A stretch of DNA of 64,000 bases from Streptomyces noursei ATCC 11455. Lineage in GTDB: Bacteria; Actinomycetota; Actinomycetes; Streptomycetales; Streptomycetaceae. The notes under the pieces were generated by a model. That model saw only the letters and a program-made list of their open reading frames with translations, did not search any database and had not been told where the DNA came from. Position 1 is the first letter of the stretch, and every line of letters starts with the position of its first letter. The stretch is from assembly GCF_001704275.1 (NCBI RefSeq), contig NZ_CP011533.1, positions 6,200,001-6,264,000 on the forward strand, given 5' to 3'. Shown piece by piece: positions 56,676 to 64,000 of the stretch. The translations under genes were made by a program, and so were the position numbers.

Positions 56676-58198
56676 GACTGGGCGTTCCCTTCGGGACTGC
56701 GCGGGGGTTCTGACTGGGCTGCGGCCCGCCCGGACTCGGTGCCTCGCTGGAGCGCCGCCCAGCGGGACCCCGTCTCCTCCGGGGAGCGCAGGTTGATCGT
56801 GTCGGGGTTCGACTCGGGCTGCTGCTCGGACACCGGCCGACGACGGCGCCGGCGCGGCAACTCGCCCTCGGCCGGCGGCTGCTCCGGCTCCGGCGCGGCG
56901 TACTCCGCGGGCGCCGGGGCCGGCGCGGCGTGCGCGGGCGCCGACTGCGCGGGCGCCGGGTAGGGCTCGGGCGCCGCGAAGGACTCGGCCGGCGCGGGGC
57001 GCGGCGTCGGCACGGCCGCCGCGGGGGTGGCCGGGGCGGTCGCCCCGGTCGGCAGCGTGGACGGCATCGCCACCCGGTCCCGCGGCCCGCCGGGGGCCCG
57101 GTGCGGCATCGGCGCCATCACCGAGATCGGCCGCGCGCTCTCGTCCAGGACGGTCAGCAGCGGATCGCCCGGGATGTAGACCACAGCCCGCACGCCTCCG
57201 TACGGCGACGGCTCCACGTGCACCCCGAAGCCGTACTGCCGCACCAGCTGGCCGGCGGCGGCGAAACCGGACCGCGGCGGATCGCCGAGCTGCGTCAACA
57301 GCATGCTGTCAGCGCCCGCCAGCAGCTCCATCGCGTGCTTGATCTCGTCGTCGTGCATGCCGACGCCGTAGTCGTCGATGATCACCGAGGCGCCGCGGTT
57401 GCCCTGCTGGAGCGTGACGGTGACCGGCAGCTCCCGGTGCGAGTGGTGCAGCGCGTTCGCCAGCAGCTCGGTGACGGTGATCGCGATCGGCTCGACGGCC
57501 CGCGCCACCACCGCGACCGGGTCCCGCAGCTGGTTGCTGACCTGCACCCGCTCGTAGCCGCGCAGCCGCGACGTGGCGCCCACCACCAGCTCCGCGAGGT
57601 AGGAGTCCTCACGGGTCAGGCCCGGCCAGGCACCGCACACGACGCCGGTGGCCTGGACGCGGCGCAGCGCCTGCTCGTTGAGGAAGTCCGCGTTGAGCAG
57701 GTCCTGCGCGATCTGCGGGTCGTCGTAGGTGTGCTGCATCGTCTGCAACGAGGTCTGCACCTGGTACAGCAGCGCCTGGATCGTGGTGGTCGCGCCGCGC
57801 AGCGTGGACTGCGCCGCCGCGTCGACCCGGGTGCGCTCCTTGGTGATCGCCTCGCTGACCTGCGTCAGCACGGCCGCCAGTGCCTCGTCGGTCGGCGATC
57901 CGCCGAATCGTTTGTCCAGCAGACCGCGCACCGGCACGTGAGGATGCGCCAGCGCCAACGTCAGGTCGGGCAGCCGGGCCTCGGCCAGGTGCCGGATCTC
58001 GGCTTCCGTGGCCCGCAGCCTGGCCGACAGCTCCGTGTTGCTGTGGAGCGTGGCGCTGTTGTGTTCCTCAGCGGCGGCCAGCCGGGTTCTGAGGCCGGCC
58101 CGCTCCTTGCGCACGCGGACCAGGAGCGCCGCCAGCACCACGGCGGCGGCCGTACCTGCGCTGAGGCACCACAACAGCGCCTGCGGTATGGATGTCAT
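56672..58198 (-). CDS. cvnA: Conservon sensor histidine-kinase-like protein CvnA
   Basis: 508 residues with one N-terminal membrane helix (about 8-29) and almost no extracellular part, so it is a short-sensor CvnA. A coiled coil follows (35-75), then an HATPase domain with N-box ELLANALHHSH and G-box DDYGVGMHD. The last ~140 residues are Pro/Ala-rich and end with RRRRRRP-type basic patches. No clear phosphoacceptor His box is visible. It is the first gene of cvnA-B-C-D-P450-P450. Confidence 0.93.
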   Translation of the reverse strand: MTSIPQALLWCLSAGTAAAVVLAALLVRVRKERAGLRTRLAAAEEHNSATLHSNTELSARLRATEAEIRHLAEARLPDLTLALAHPHVPVRGLLDKRFGGSPTDEALAAVLTQVSEAITKERTRVDAAAQSTLRGATTTIQALLYQVQTSLQTMQHTYDDPQIAQDLLNADFLNEQALRRVQATGVVCGAWPGLTREDSYLAELVVGATSRLRGYERVQVSNQLRDPVAVVARAVEPIAITVTELLANALHHSHRELPVTVTLQQGNRGASVIIDDYGVGMHDDEIKHAMELLAGADSMLLTQLGDPPRSGFAAAGQLVRQYGFGVHVEPSPYGGVRAVVYIPGDPLLTVLDESARPISVMAPMPHRAPGGPRDRVAMPSTLPTGATAPATPAAAVPTPRPAPAESFAAPEPYPAPAQSAPAHAAPAPAPAEYAAPEPEQPPAEGELPRRRRRRPVSEQQPESNPDTINLRSPEETGSRWAALQRGTESGRAAAQSEPPRSPEGNAQS

Positions 58199-58268
58199 CG
58201 AGATCCTCGTTTGGGACGGACGGGGATGTCTCGGCCGCCACGGCTGCCGTGCCGCCGAACATCACCGG

Positions 58269-58296
58269 ATGCTACCTGCCGCCTGACACGCCGTAA
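58269..58296 (-). promoter_or_regulatory. Promoter of the conservon operon
   Basis: On the minus strand TTACGG (58296-58291), a 16-bp spacer and TAGCAT (58274-58269) precede cvnA by 70 bp; GAGGAT near the ATG is its ribosome site. Confidence 0.45.
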
Positions 58297-58372
58297 GGGT
58301 CCTTGACGTGCGTGGACGGAGAAGTGTGGAAGGTCGCATTCAGTCGTCGATGACCGGTCGGTAACGTGATGC

Positions 58373-58402
58373 GGCCCCGACATCCGGAGGGATGGCGGGG
58401 CC
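58373..58402 (-). terminator. Terminator after the DUF397 gene
   Basis: GGCCCCG (58373-58379) pairs with CGGGGCC (58396-58402), with an inner CATCC/GGATG stem and GGAG loop. Confidence 0.7.
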
Positions 58403-58452
58403 TTGTGGAGATGCCGTGGATATGACGTGGATGGTGCGCGAATGAGACGCGG

Positions 58453-58722
58453 TCAGATCGTCTTGTACCGACCGCTCTTCACGGCATCCACGAATGTCGA
58501 CCACCCGTCGACCGGAAAGACCAGTGCCGGCCCGTGCGGGTTTTTGCTGTCACGGACGGGGACGAGGCCGGGGAGGTCGTCGCGGATCTCCAGGCAGTCG
58601 TCGTTGTTGTGACCGCTGTAGCTGCTCTTACGCCAGCGGGCGACCTCGATGCAGCTGCCACCTTCGCCGTTGCTGTAGCTGCTCTTGTGCCACTCGGCCG
58701 TGCTCAGGTCGTAGTCGCGCAT
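58453..58722 (-). CDS. Tandem DUF397 protein
   Basis: 89 residues with two DUF397 units: WHKSSYSNGEGGSCIEVA and WRKSSYSGHNNDDCLEI, followed by VPVRDSKNPHGPALVF. DUF397 proteins are small partners of XRE regulators in Streptomyces developmental (whiJ/bldB-like) loci. The start overlaps the end of the XRE gene by 19 bp, the usual arrangement. Confidence 0.93.
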   Translation of the reverse strand: MRDYDLSTAEWHKSSYSNGEGGSCIEVARWRKSSYSGHNNDDCLEIRDDLPGLVPVRDSKNPHGPALVFPVDGWSTFVDAVKSGRYKTI

Positions 58723-59537
58723 TTTCGGTATTCCTCCGCCGCCGATTTGATCAGGACCAAGGACGCCTCTGGCGAGGACGCTGCGGCCCGGATCAAATCG
58801 TAGTCCTGCTGTACGCGCTTCACTATGGCCGGATCGTCCAGCAGCGAACCCGCATACACCGTTTCTGTATAGGCAGTTGGCGGGGCGTCGTCGAAGTCCA
58901 TCAGCTTCAGCATCTTGCCCATGGACGGGTACGCGCCCGCGGCGAACGGGAGGATCTGGATCAGGATCTTGTGCTCGCGGATGAGTCGCACGATGTGCTC
59001 CAACTGCTCGGCCATGACGGCCGGTCCGCCCACCGGAACTTGGAGGACGGCCTCATGCAGCACCGCCCAATACTTGGGGCGTTCCGCGCGGTTGAGGACG
59101 ACCGCACGATCCAGCCGCGACTGCACGCCCTCATCGAACTCCTCGTCCGGCGCGAACGGGCTGGCCGCTCGCATGGCGGCCCGCATGTACGGCTCAGTCT
59201 GGAGCAGCCCAGGCACGGACATCGGGGCGAACTCGCAGATCTGTGTCGCCAGTCGCTCAAGTTCCACCACCTTCGCGAAGTAATCCGCGTACCGCTGGTC
59301 GTCGATGAGCTTGCGCCACGTCCGCTCGAAAAAACCGTCGGTTTGTAGAACCTGGTCGATGCGGATCGCCACGTCCAGCTGGGGGCGGCGGATCGCCTGC
59401 TCGAACTGTCCGATGTATCCGCCGGAGACGAACACCTTCTCTCCCAGCATCTCCTGGGTCAAGGCGGCGTTCTCCCGATGTCGCTTGAGTTCCGTTCCCC
59501 AATACTCCCAGAGTACTTGGCGTGAGGCGTTGGCCAT
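58704..59537 (-). CDS. XRE family regulator with DUF5753 domain
   Basis: 277 residues. An N-terminal helix-turn-helix (LKRHRENAALTQEMLGEKV, then GYIGQFEQAIRRP) is followed by the DUF5753 effector-like domain (SVPGLLQTEPYMRA, ILPFAAGAYPSMG). It pairs with the downstream DUF397 gene, and such pairs act as developmental switches or toxin-antitoxin-like modules in Streptomyces. Base composition here is less G+C-rich than in neighbours, so the module may have been gained separately. Confidence 0.92.
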   Translation of the reverse strand: MANASRQVLWEYWGTELKRHRENAALTQEMLGEKVFVSGGYIGQFEQAIRRPQLDVAIRIDQVLQTDGFFERTWRKLIDDQRYADYFAKVVELERLATQICEFAPMSVPGLLQTEPYMRAAMRAASPFAPDEEFDEGVQSRLDRAVVLNRAERPKYWAVLHEAVLQVPVGGPAVMAEQLEHIVRLIREHKILIQILPFAAGAYPSMGKMLKLMDFDDAPPTAYTETVYAGSLLDDPAIVKRVQQDYDLIRAAASSPEASLVLIKSAAEEYRKCATTT

Positions 59538-59656
59538 GGTCTACTCCCTTTCCCTGCCTGGCAGTTGCAGAGCCGAACCTGTTGCTCAGGCTAGCTCCGG
59601 GGCCCCACGCTTTCGCTGCGAACGATGAAAAACCCTCACAGAAAGCGGGACAGGCA

Positions 59657-59851
59657 GTGAAAGAGCATTCCGGTGTGGAAACCGTGATCGCGGAATTGCG
59701 GGAAGCCTTGGCCCGAGCTGGCATCATTTTGCCGTCGCTCGGCCTCGACCCGGTTTCGTACGCGCATCGCACCATGCCCCCGCTCGTGGAATTGGGGCGC
59801 TGCAATACGGAGACCGCCCGGCGGCTGGCGCGGGCACTGGGGGAGCGGTGA
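59657..59851 (+). CDS. Small conserved hypothetical protein
   Basis: 64 residues from GTG 59657 (GGGACAGG nearby). Helical N-terminus (GVETVIAELREALARAGI), then LPSLGLDPVSYAHRTMPPLVELGRC and a helical end. It resembles short proteins that accompany XRE/DUF397 loci in Streptomyces; no function is known to me. It is divergent from the XRE gene and overlaps the next gene by 4 bp (GTGA). Confidence 0.75.
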   Translation: MKEHSGVETVIAELREALARAGIILPSLGLDPVSYAHRTMPPLVELGRCNTETARRLARALGER

Positions 59852-60078
59852 GGGCGCCGATGGTGGCCCCGGGGGCCGGGGCGTACGTGGTGGACACCAG
59901 GGACGGGCGGGTCGGGCGGGTGGTGGGCCGGGAGGGGCCGCGCCTCCGGCTGCGGCCGGTCGGGGGCGGGCGGGAGTGGGAGTGCGCCCCCGAGGCCACC
60001 CGGTGCGCCACCGCCGGCGAGCGGCTCCGGGCGGAGACCCGCTACGCCAACGCCCGCAGTCGCGGCGAGCGGGCCTGA
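59848..60078 (+). CDS. Small SH3-like beta-barrel protein, hypothetical
   Basis: 76 residues, GTG overlapping the previous stop. The core GAYVVDTRDGRVGRVVGREGPRL-type beta strands (about 8-30) followed by WECAPEATRC resemble a small beta-barrel. Translationally coupled to the 64-residue gene. No assigned function. Confidence 0.7.
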   Translation: MRAPMVAPGAGAYVVDTRDGRVGRVVGREGPRLRLRPVGGGREWECAPEATRCATAGERLRAETRYANARSRGERA

Positions 60079-60145
60079 GGGCGGCCCCTGGGGCCCGACG
60101 GGGTGCGGGGCCGGGCCGCGGCCGGGCGTGGGCGAGAATGGCGGT

Positions 60146-60892
60146 ATGACTCTGTTCCGCGACGACGGCATCGTGCTGCGCACCCAGAAGCTGGGCGAGG
60201 CGGACCGGATCATCACGCTGCTCACCCGCGGCAACGGCCGGGTGCGGGCCGTGGCGCGCGGGGTGCGGCGCACGAAGTCGAAGTTCGGGGCCCGGCTGGA
60301 GCCGTTCTCGCACGTGGACGTGCAGTTCTTCGCGCGCGGCGGGGAGCTGGTCGGGCGCGGGCTGCCGCTGTGCACGCAGAGCGAGACGATCGCCGCGTAC
60401 GGTGGCGCGATCGTCACCGACTACGCCCGCTACACCGCCGGGACGGCGATGCTGGAGACCGCCGAGCGGTTCACCGAGCACGAGGGCGAGCCGGCCGTCC
60501 AGCAGTACCTGCTGCTGGTCGGCGGGTTGCGGACGCTGGCCAACGGGGCGCACGCGCCGCACCTGGTGCTGGACGCGTTCCTGCTGCGCTCGCTGGCGGT
60601 GAACGGCTATGCGCCAAGTTTCGATGCCTGCGCGCGGTGCGGAATGCCCGGTCCGAACCGGTTCTTCTCGGTGGGGTCGGGCGGCGTGGTGTGCGGTGAC
60701 TGCCGGGTGCCCGGAAGCGTCGTACCCTCCTCAGAGGCCATCGGACTCCTGAGCGCGCTGCTGACCGGCGACTGGGAGACCGCGGACGCCTGCGAGGCGC
60801 GCCATGTCCGGGAGGGCAGCGGCCTCGTCGCGGCGTATCTGCACTGGCACCTGGAGCGCGGCCTGCGGTCCCTGCGCTACGTGGAGAAATAG
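60146..60892 (+). CDS. recO: DNA repair protein RecO
   Basis: 248 residues. The N-terminal OB fold ([20 protein letters not shown]), helical middle and a zinc finger (CARCGMPG with CGDCRVPG) are complete. RecO loads RecA on SSB-coated gaps with RecR. The ATG at 60146 lies 6 nt after GAGAAT (60134-60139), a leaderless pattern. uppS follows 77 bp later, a conserved pair. Confidence 0.95.
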   Translation: MTLFRDDGIVLRTQKLGEADRIITLLTRGNGRVRAVARGVRRTKSKFGARLEPFSHVDVQFFARGGELVGRGLPLCTQSETIAAYGGAIVTDYARYTAGTAMLETAERFTEHEGEPAVQQYLLLVGGLRTLANGAHAPHLVLDAFLLRSLAVNGYAPSFDACARCGMPGPNRFFSVGSGGVVCGDCRVPGSVVPSSEAIGLLSALLTGDWETADACEARHVREGSGLVAAYLHWHLERGLRSLRYVEK

Positions 60893-60969
60893 CGCGGGGC
60901 GGCACCGCCGGGCCACGACGACACCGTGAAGACACCGTCCATCGATATTGCATAGGAGACGTGGGGCGC

Positions 60970-61788
60970 ATGGCAGTACGCGGGATTCTGGGGCGTAATC
61001 GACGTGAGTACCAGACGCCCGAGCCGCATCCCTCGGGTGCGCGTCCGCCGAGGATCCCCGGCGAGCTCGTCCCGAACCACGTCGCGATCGTGATGGACGG
61101 CAACGGGCGGTGGGCCAAGGAGCGCGGGCTGCCGCGCACGGAGGGCCACAAGGTGGGCGAGGGCGTCGTGCTCGACGTCCTCAAGGGCTGCATCGAAATG
61201 GGCGTGAAGAACCTCTCGCTCTATGCCTTCTCCACCGAGAACTGGAAGCGTTCGCCGGACGAGGTCCGCTTCCTGATGAATTTCAACCGGGACGTCATCC
61301 GGCGGCGCCGGGACGAAATGGACGCACTGGGTATTCGTATCCGCTGGGTCGGCCGGATGCCGAAATTGTGGAAGTCCGTCGTCCAGGAACTCCAGATCGC
61401 CCAGGAACAGACCAAGAACAATGACGCGATGACGCTGTACTTCTGCGTCAATTACGGCGGCCGGGCGGAGATCGCGGATGCCGCGGCGGCCATCGCGGCG
61501 GACGTCCGGGCCGGGAAGCTGGACCCGTCCAAGGTCAACGAAAAGACCGTGGCGAAGTACATGTACTACCCGGACATGCCCGATGTGGATCTGTTCGTCC
61601 GGCCCTCCGGTGAGCAGCGGACCTCGAACTACCTGATCTGGCAGAGCGCCTACGCCGAGATGGTGTTCCAGGACATCCTTTGGCCTGATTTCGACCGCCG
61701 GAACCTCTGGGACGCGTGCCTGGAGTACGCCAAGCGGGACCGCCGGTTCGGCGCGGCGCCGCTGGAGGCGGGCGAGAAGGCGACCTGA
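60970..61788 (+). CDS. uppS: Isoprenyl transferase (undecaprenyl diphosphate synthase type)
   Basis: 272 residues. The cis-prenyltransferase signature [19 protein letters not shown] holds the catalytic Asp; [12 protein letters not shown] and [19 protein letters not shown] bind the pyrophosphate. It makes the lipid carrier for peptidoglycan and wall polymers. ATG 60970 is preferred to GTG 60961, which is too close to its GGAG. A strong terminator separates it from convergent zur. Confidence 0.95.
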   Translation: MAVRGILGRNRREYQTPEPHPSGARPPRIPGELVPNHVAIVMDGNGRWAKERGLPRTEGHKVGEGVVLDVLKGCIEMGVKNLSLYAFSTENWKRSPDEVRFLMNFNRDVIRRRRDEMDALGIRIRWVGRMPKLWKSVVQELQIAQEQTKNNDAMTLYFCVNYGGRAEIADAAAAIAADVRAGKLDPSKVNEKTVAKYMYYPDMPDVDLFVRPSGEQRTSNYLIWQSAYAEMVFQDILWPDFDRRNLWDACLEYAKRDRRFGAAPLEAGEKAT

Positions 61789-61823
61789 GCGCGGGCCCGC
61801 GGACGGCGGGTCGGCGAACGGCG

Positions 61824-61860
61824 GACGGGCCGCCTCCCCGCGCGGGGGAGGCGGCCCGTC
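61824..61860. terminator. Bidirectional terminator between uppS and zur
   Basis: A perfect 16-bp stem (61824-61839 with 61845-61860) with a 5-nt loop fills the gap between convergent genes. Confidence 0.88.
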
Positions 61861-61878
61861 GTGCCGGCTCGCGGGGCG

Positions 61879-62328
61879 TCAGACGCCCCTGTTCCTCGCC
61901 CCCGCCTCGGCCTCCGCCTTCGACGCGCAGTCGCCGCACGTCCCGAAGATCTCGACGGTGTGCGCCACATCGCGGAAGCCGTGCTCGGTGGCGATCTGCT
62001 CGGCCCACTTCTCCACCGCCGGGCCCTCGACCTCGACGGCCTTGCCGCAACCGCGGCACACCAGGTGGTGGTGATGGTCGTCGCTGTTGCACCGGCGGTA
62101 GACGGCCTCGCCGTCGCTGGTGCGCAGCACGTCGACCTCGCCGGCGTCGGCGAGGGACTGGAGCGTCCGGTAGACGGTGGTCAACCCGACCGAGTCGCCC
62201 CGGTGCTTGAGCATGTCGTGGAGCTCCTGCGCGCTGCGGAACTCGTCGACCTCGTCGAGTGCGGCCGAAACCGCGGTGCGCTGCCGCGTCGACCGGCCGC
62301 GGACCGGAGATCCCGCGCTCGTCGCCAC
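61879..62328 (-). CDS. zur: Zinc uptake regulator Zur (Fur family)
   Basis: 149 residues, GTG with GGGAGG upstream. Winged helix (SVGLTTVYRTLQSLADAG), then the sensing region with DDHHHHLVCRGCG and FGTCGDC, whose cysteines and histidines bind structural and regulatory zinc. It represses zinc uptake genes when zinc is sufficient. It lies 199 bp downstream of znuB on the same strand; no Zur-box palindrome was seen in that gap. Confidence 0.94.
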   Translation of the reverse strand: MATSAGSPVRGRSTRQRTAVSAALDEVDEFRSAQELHDMLKHRGDSVGLTTVYRTLQSLADAGEVDVLRTSDGEAVYRRCNSDDHHHHLVCRGCGKAVEVEGPAVEKWAEQIATEHGFRDVAHTVEIFGTCGDCASKAEAEAGARNRGV

Positions 62329-62527
62329 CGTTGCCTCCCTAGGACGTCAGGACTTCTCCCGCGCATGCGTTTGGCCATTGTGCCAGGTGATGACCGGAAG
62401 CCCTGTTTGGCGCTTACCTCTACTCCCTTATGTATCCCTCGGACGGGCCGTCCCACACCGCCCGAGGACCGTCCCCGCGCGCCGGCGCGATCTTGCGCGC
62501 CGGTGCGACGGGATGCCTGTGACGCCG

Positions 62528-63412
62528 TTACACCCGGACGTCGTCCTCGGCGGTGCGGCCGGCCGGCACTTCCAGGGTGCACCCCTTCCCGGCCGCCGCG
62601 GCCCGCCTTCTGGCCAACGGGGTGGCCAGCGCCGTGAAGACCACGAACAGGGCGATGGCGAACAGCACGATGGTCGCGCCGGACGGCACGTCGACGTAGT
62701 ACGAGGCGGTGGTGCCGGTGAGGGTCACCGCCACACCGATCGCCACCGCGGTCGCGAAGGTCACCGCGAAGCTGCGACTGATCTGCTGGGCCGCCGCGAC
62801 CGGGATCACCATCAGCGCGCTGACCAGCAGCAGACCGACCACCCGCATGGCGACCGTGACGGTGACCGCGGCGGTCACCGCGATCAGCAGGTTCAGCAGC
62901 CGCACCGGCAGGCCGGTGACCCGGGCGAACTCCTCGTCCTGGCAGACTGCGAACAGCTGGCGGCGCAGCCCCACCGTGATCGCCAGCACCAGCGCGGCCA
63001 GTACGTAGATCGTCGTCATGTCCTGCGGCGAGACGGTGGTGATCGAACCGAACAGATACGTGCCCAGGTTGGCGCTGGAGCCCGCGTCCGAGAGGTTCAT
63101 CAGCATCACACCGCCTGCCATGCCGCCGTAGAACAGCATGGCCAGCGCCAGATCGCCGCGGGTCTTGCCGTACCAGCGGATCAGCTCCATCACCACCGAA
63201 CCGACGACCGCGACCGCGGTGGCGACCCAGACCGGGCTGGTGTTGAGCAGGAAGCCCAGGCCGACCCCGGTCAGCGCGACATGGCCGATGCCGTCGCCCA
63301 TCAGGGCCTGGCGGCGCTGGACGAGGTAGATGCCGATGGCGGGCGCGGTGATCCCGACGATCAGGGCGGCGATCAGCGCCCGCTGCATGAAGGCGAAGTC
63401 GAGCATTTCCAT
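62528..63412 (-). CDS. znuB: Zinc ABC transporter permease ZnuB
   Basis: 294 residues of the ABC-3 permease family with about eight membrane helices (ALIVGITAPAIGIYL, IVLFAIALFVVFTALA and others). A cytosolic basic tail of ~30 residues ends the chain. Metal specificity (zinc) is inferred from the adjacent zur gene; manganese is possible. It starts 12 bp after znuC. Confidence 0.92.
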   Translation of the reverse strand: MEMLDFAFMQRALIAALIVGITAPAIGIYLVQRRQALMGDGIGHVALTGVGLGFLLNTSPVWVATAVAVVGSVVMELIRWYGKTRGDLALAMLFYGGMAGGVMLMNLSDAGSSANLGTYLFGSITTVSPQDMTTIYVLAALVLAITVGLRRQLFAVCQDEEFARVTGLPVRLLNLLIAVTAAVTVTVAMRVVGLLLVSALMVIPVAAAQQISRSFAVTFATAVAIGVAVTLTGTTASYYVDVPSGATIVLFAIALFVVFTALATPLARRRAAAAGKGCTLEVPAGRTAEDDVRV

Positions 63413-63424
63413 GGTGGCGGGCCC

Positions 63425-64000
63425 CTAGCTCAGCAGGCCGGTGCGGAGCGGCTCCGCGGCGGCGTCGGCGTGCGGATGGACGTGGTCGTGGCCGGGCAGG
63501 GCGTGCTGCCCGACCGCCTCGGGCGGCGGGCCGTCGTGGACGACGCAGCCGTCCCGCAGCACCACAGCGCGGTCGATCAGCGGCTCCAGCGGGCCGAGTT
63601 CGTGCAGCACCAGCAGGACCGTGGCGCCGCGGCCGACCTGTTCGCGCAGCGCCGAGGCCAGCACCTCCTGGCTCGCCAGGTCCACGCCGGCCATCGGCTC
63701 GTCCATGATCAGCAGATCCGGTTCGCCGGCCAGCGCCCGGGCGATCAGCACCCGCTGGTGCTGCCCGCCCGACAGGGCGTTGACCGAGTCCTTGACCCGG
63801 TCCGCCATCCCGACCAGTTCCAGCGCGTGGTGCACCGCGGCCCGGTCCGCCTTGCGGAGCAGGCCGAGCTTCGTCCGGGCCAGCCGGCCGGCGGTGACCA
63901 CCTCGCGGACGGTGGCCGGCACCCCGCCGGCCGCGGTGGTGCGCTGCGGCACGTATCCGACCCGCGCCCAGTCCTTGAAGCGGCGGAACGGCGTCCCGAA
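63425..64000 (-). CDS. znuC: Zinc ABC transporter ATP-binding protein ZnuC, C-terminal part
   Basis: The frame is open to the right edge; 191 residues are visible. YVPQR gives the Q-loop, LSGGQHQRVLIARAL the ABC signature, LLIMDEP Walker B, and LHELGPL the H-loop. The C-terminus is His-rich (HDHVHPHAD), which may bind metal. The Walker A part and the probable znuA lie outside the window. Confidence 0.93.
   Translation of the reverse strand, partial: FGTPFRRFKDWARVGYVPQRTTAAGGVPATVREVVTAGRLARTKLGLLRKADRAAVHHALELVGMADRVKDSVNALSGGQHQRVLIARALAGEPDLLIMDEPMAGVDLASQEVLASALREQVGRGATVLLVLHELGPLEPLIDRAVVLRDGCVVHDGPPPEAVGQHALPGHDHVHPHADAAAEPLRTGLLS

Noticed and set aside
62329..62527. A Zur box between znuB and zur
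   Set aside because: I searched this gap for the TGA...TCA-type palindrome with AT-rich centre and did not see it; the operator may lie upstream of znu genes outside the window.

Overview
The window looks like core chromosome of a Streptomyces: very high G+C, GTG starts, many leaderless promoters, a conservon (cvn) operon, mycothiol-type enzymes, DUF397/XRE pairs and SpoIIE-type phosphatases. Both edges cut genes: a GT87-type membrane glycosyltransferase on the left and znuC on the right. The genus is inferred from gene content; no rRNA is present to confirm it.

Layout, left to right. 1-3.0 kb: glycosyltransferase fragment, tRNA-Ala(GGC), secreted sedolisin peptidase. 3.0-19 kb: housekeeping block with leuS behind a leucine leader peptide and intrinsic terminator, a coiled-coil membrane protein, degV, comEA-comEC, an arylamine N-acetyltransferase, holA, rpsT and lepA. 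19-32 kb: acyl-CoA synthetase, a kinase/GAF/PP2C signalling protein, hemW, DUF1876, DUF3097, a metallo-hydrolase, hrcA-dnaJ2 under a perfect CIRCE operator, a nitronate monooxygenase overlapping rsmE, and osmC. 32.5-33.8 kb: HIT protein and RNase Z. 33.8-40.7 kb: an accessory metabolic block with a secreted acid phosphatase behind a PHO-box-like repeat, a glucarate dehydratase-like enzyme, a mycothiol-dependent formaldehyde dehydrogenase with its metallo-hydrolase partner, a GH4 glycosidase and a PfkB sugar kinase. 40.9-45.9 kb: phoH-ybeY-CNNM-cdd-like-era.

46-64 kb: a 0.6 kb non-coding inverted-repeat element between convergent era and a GH1 beta-glucosidase; a protealysin-like M4 peptidase with an emfourin-like inhibitor; leuA behind its own leucine leader; a zinc-ribbon/TerB protein; a six-gene conservon (cvnA-D plus two P450s); a DUF397/XRE pair and two small overlapping genes; recO; uppS; zur; znuB; and the 3' part of znuC.

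The most interesting material is non-coding. First, the era/GH1 inverted repeat carries two perfect hairpins with the same 13-nt loop; their stems differ by compensated changes. Second, two short palindromes 21 kb apart each contain the stop codon of the gene they terminate (rsmE and a P450). Third, a 50-bp hairpin repeat occurs twice at 3' ends. Fourth, two leucine leaders, on leuS and leuA, seem to use different output mechanisms. Among proteins, the stand-out is a conservon P450 with EVLW in place of the EXXR motif.
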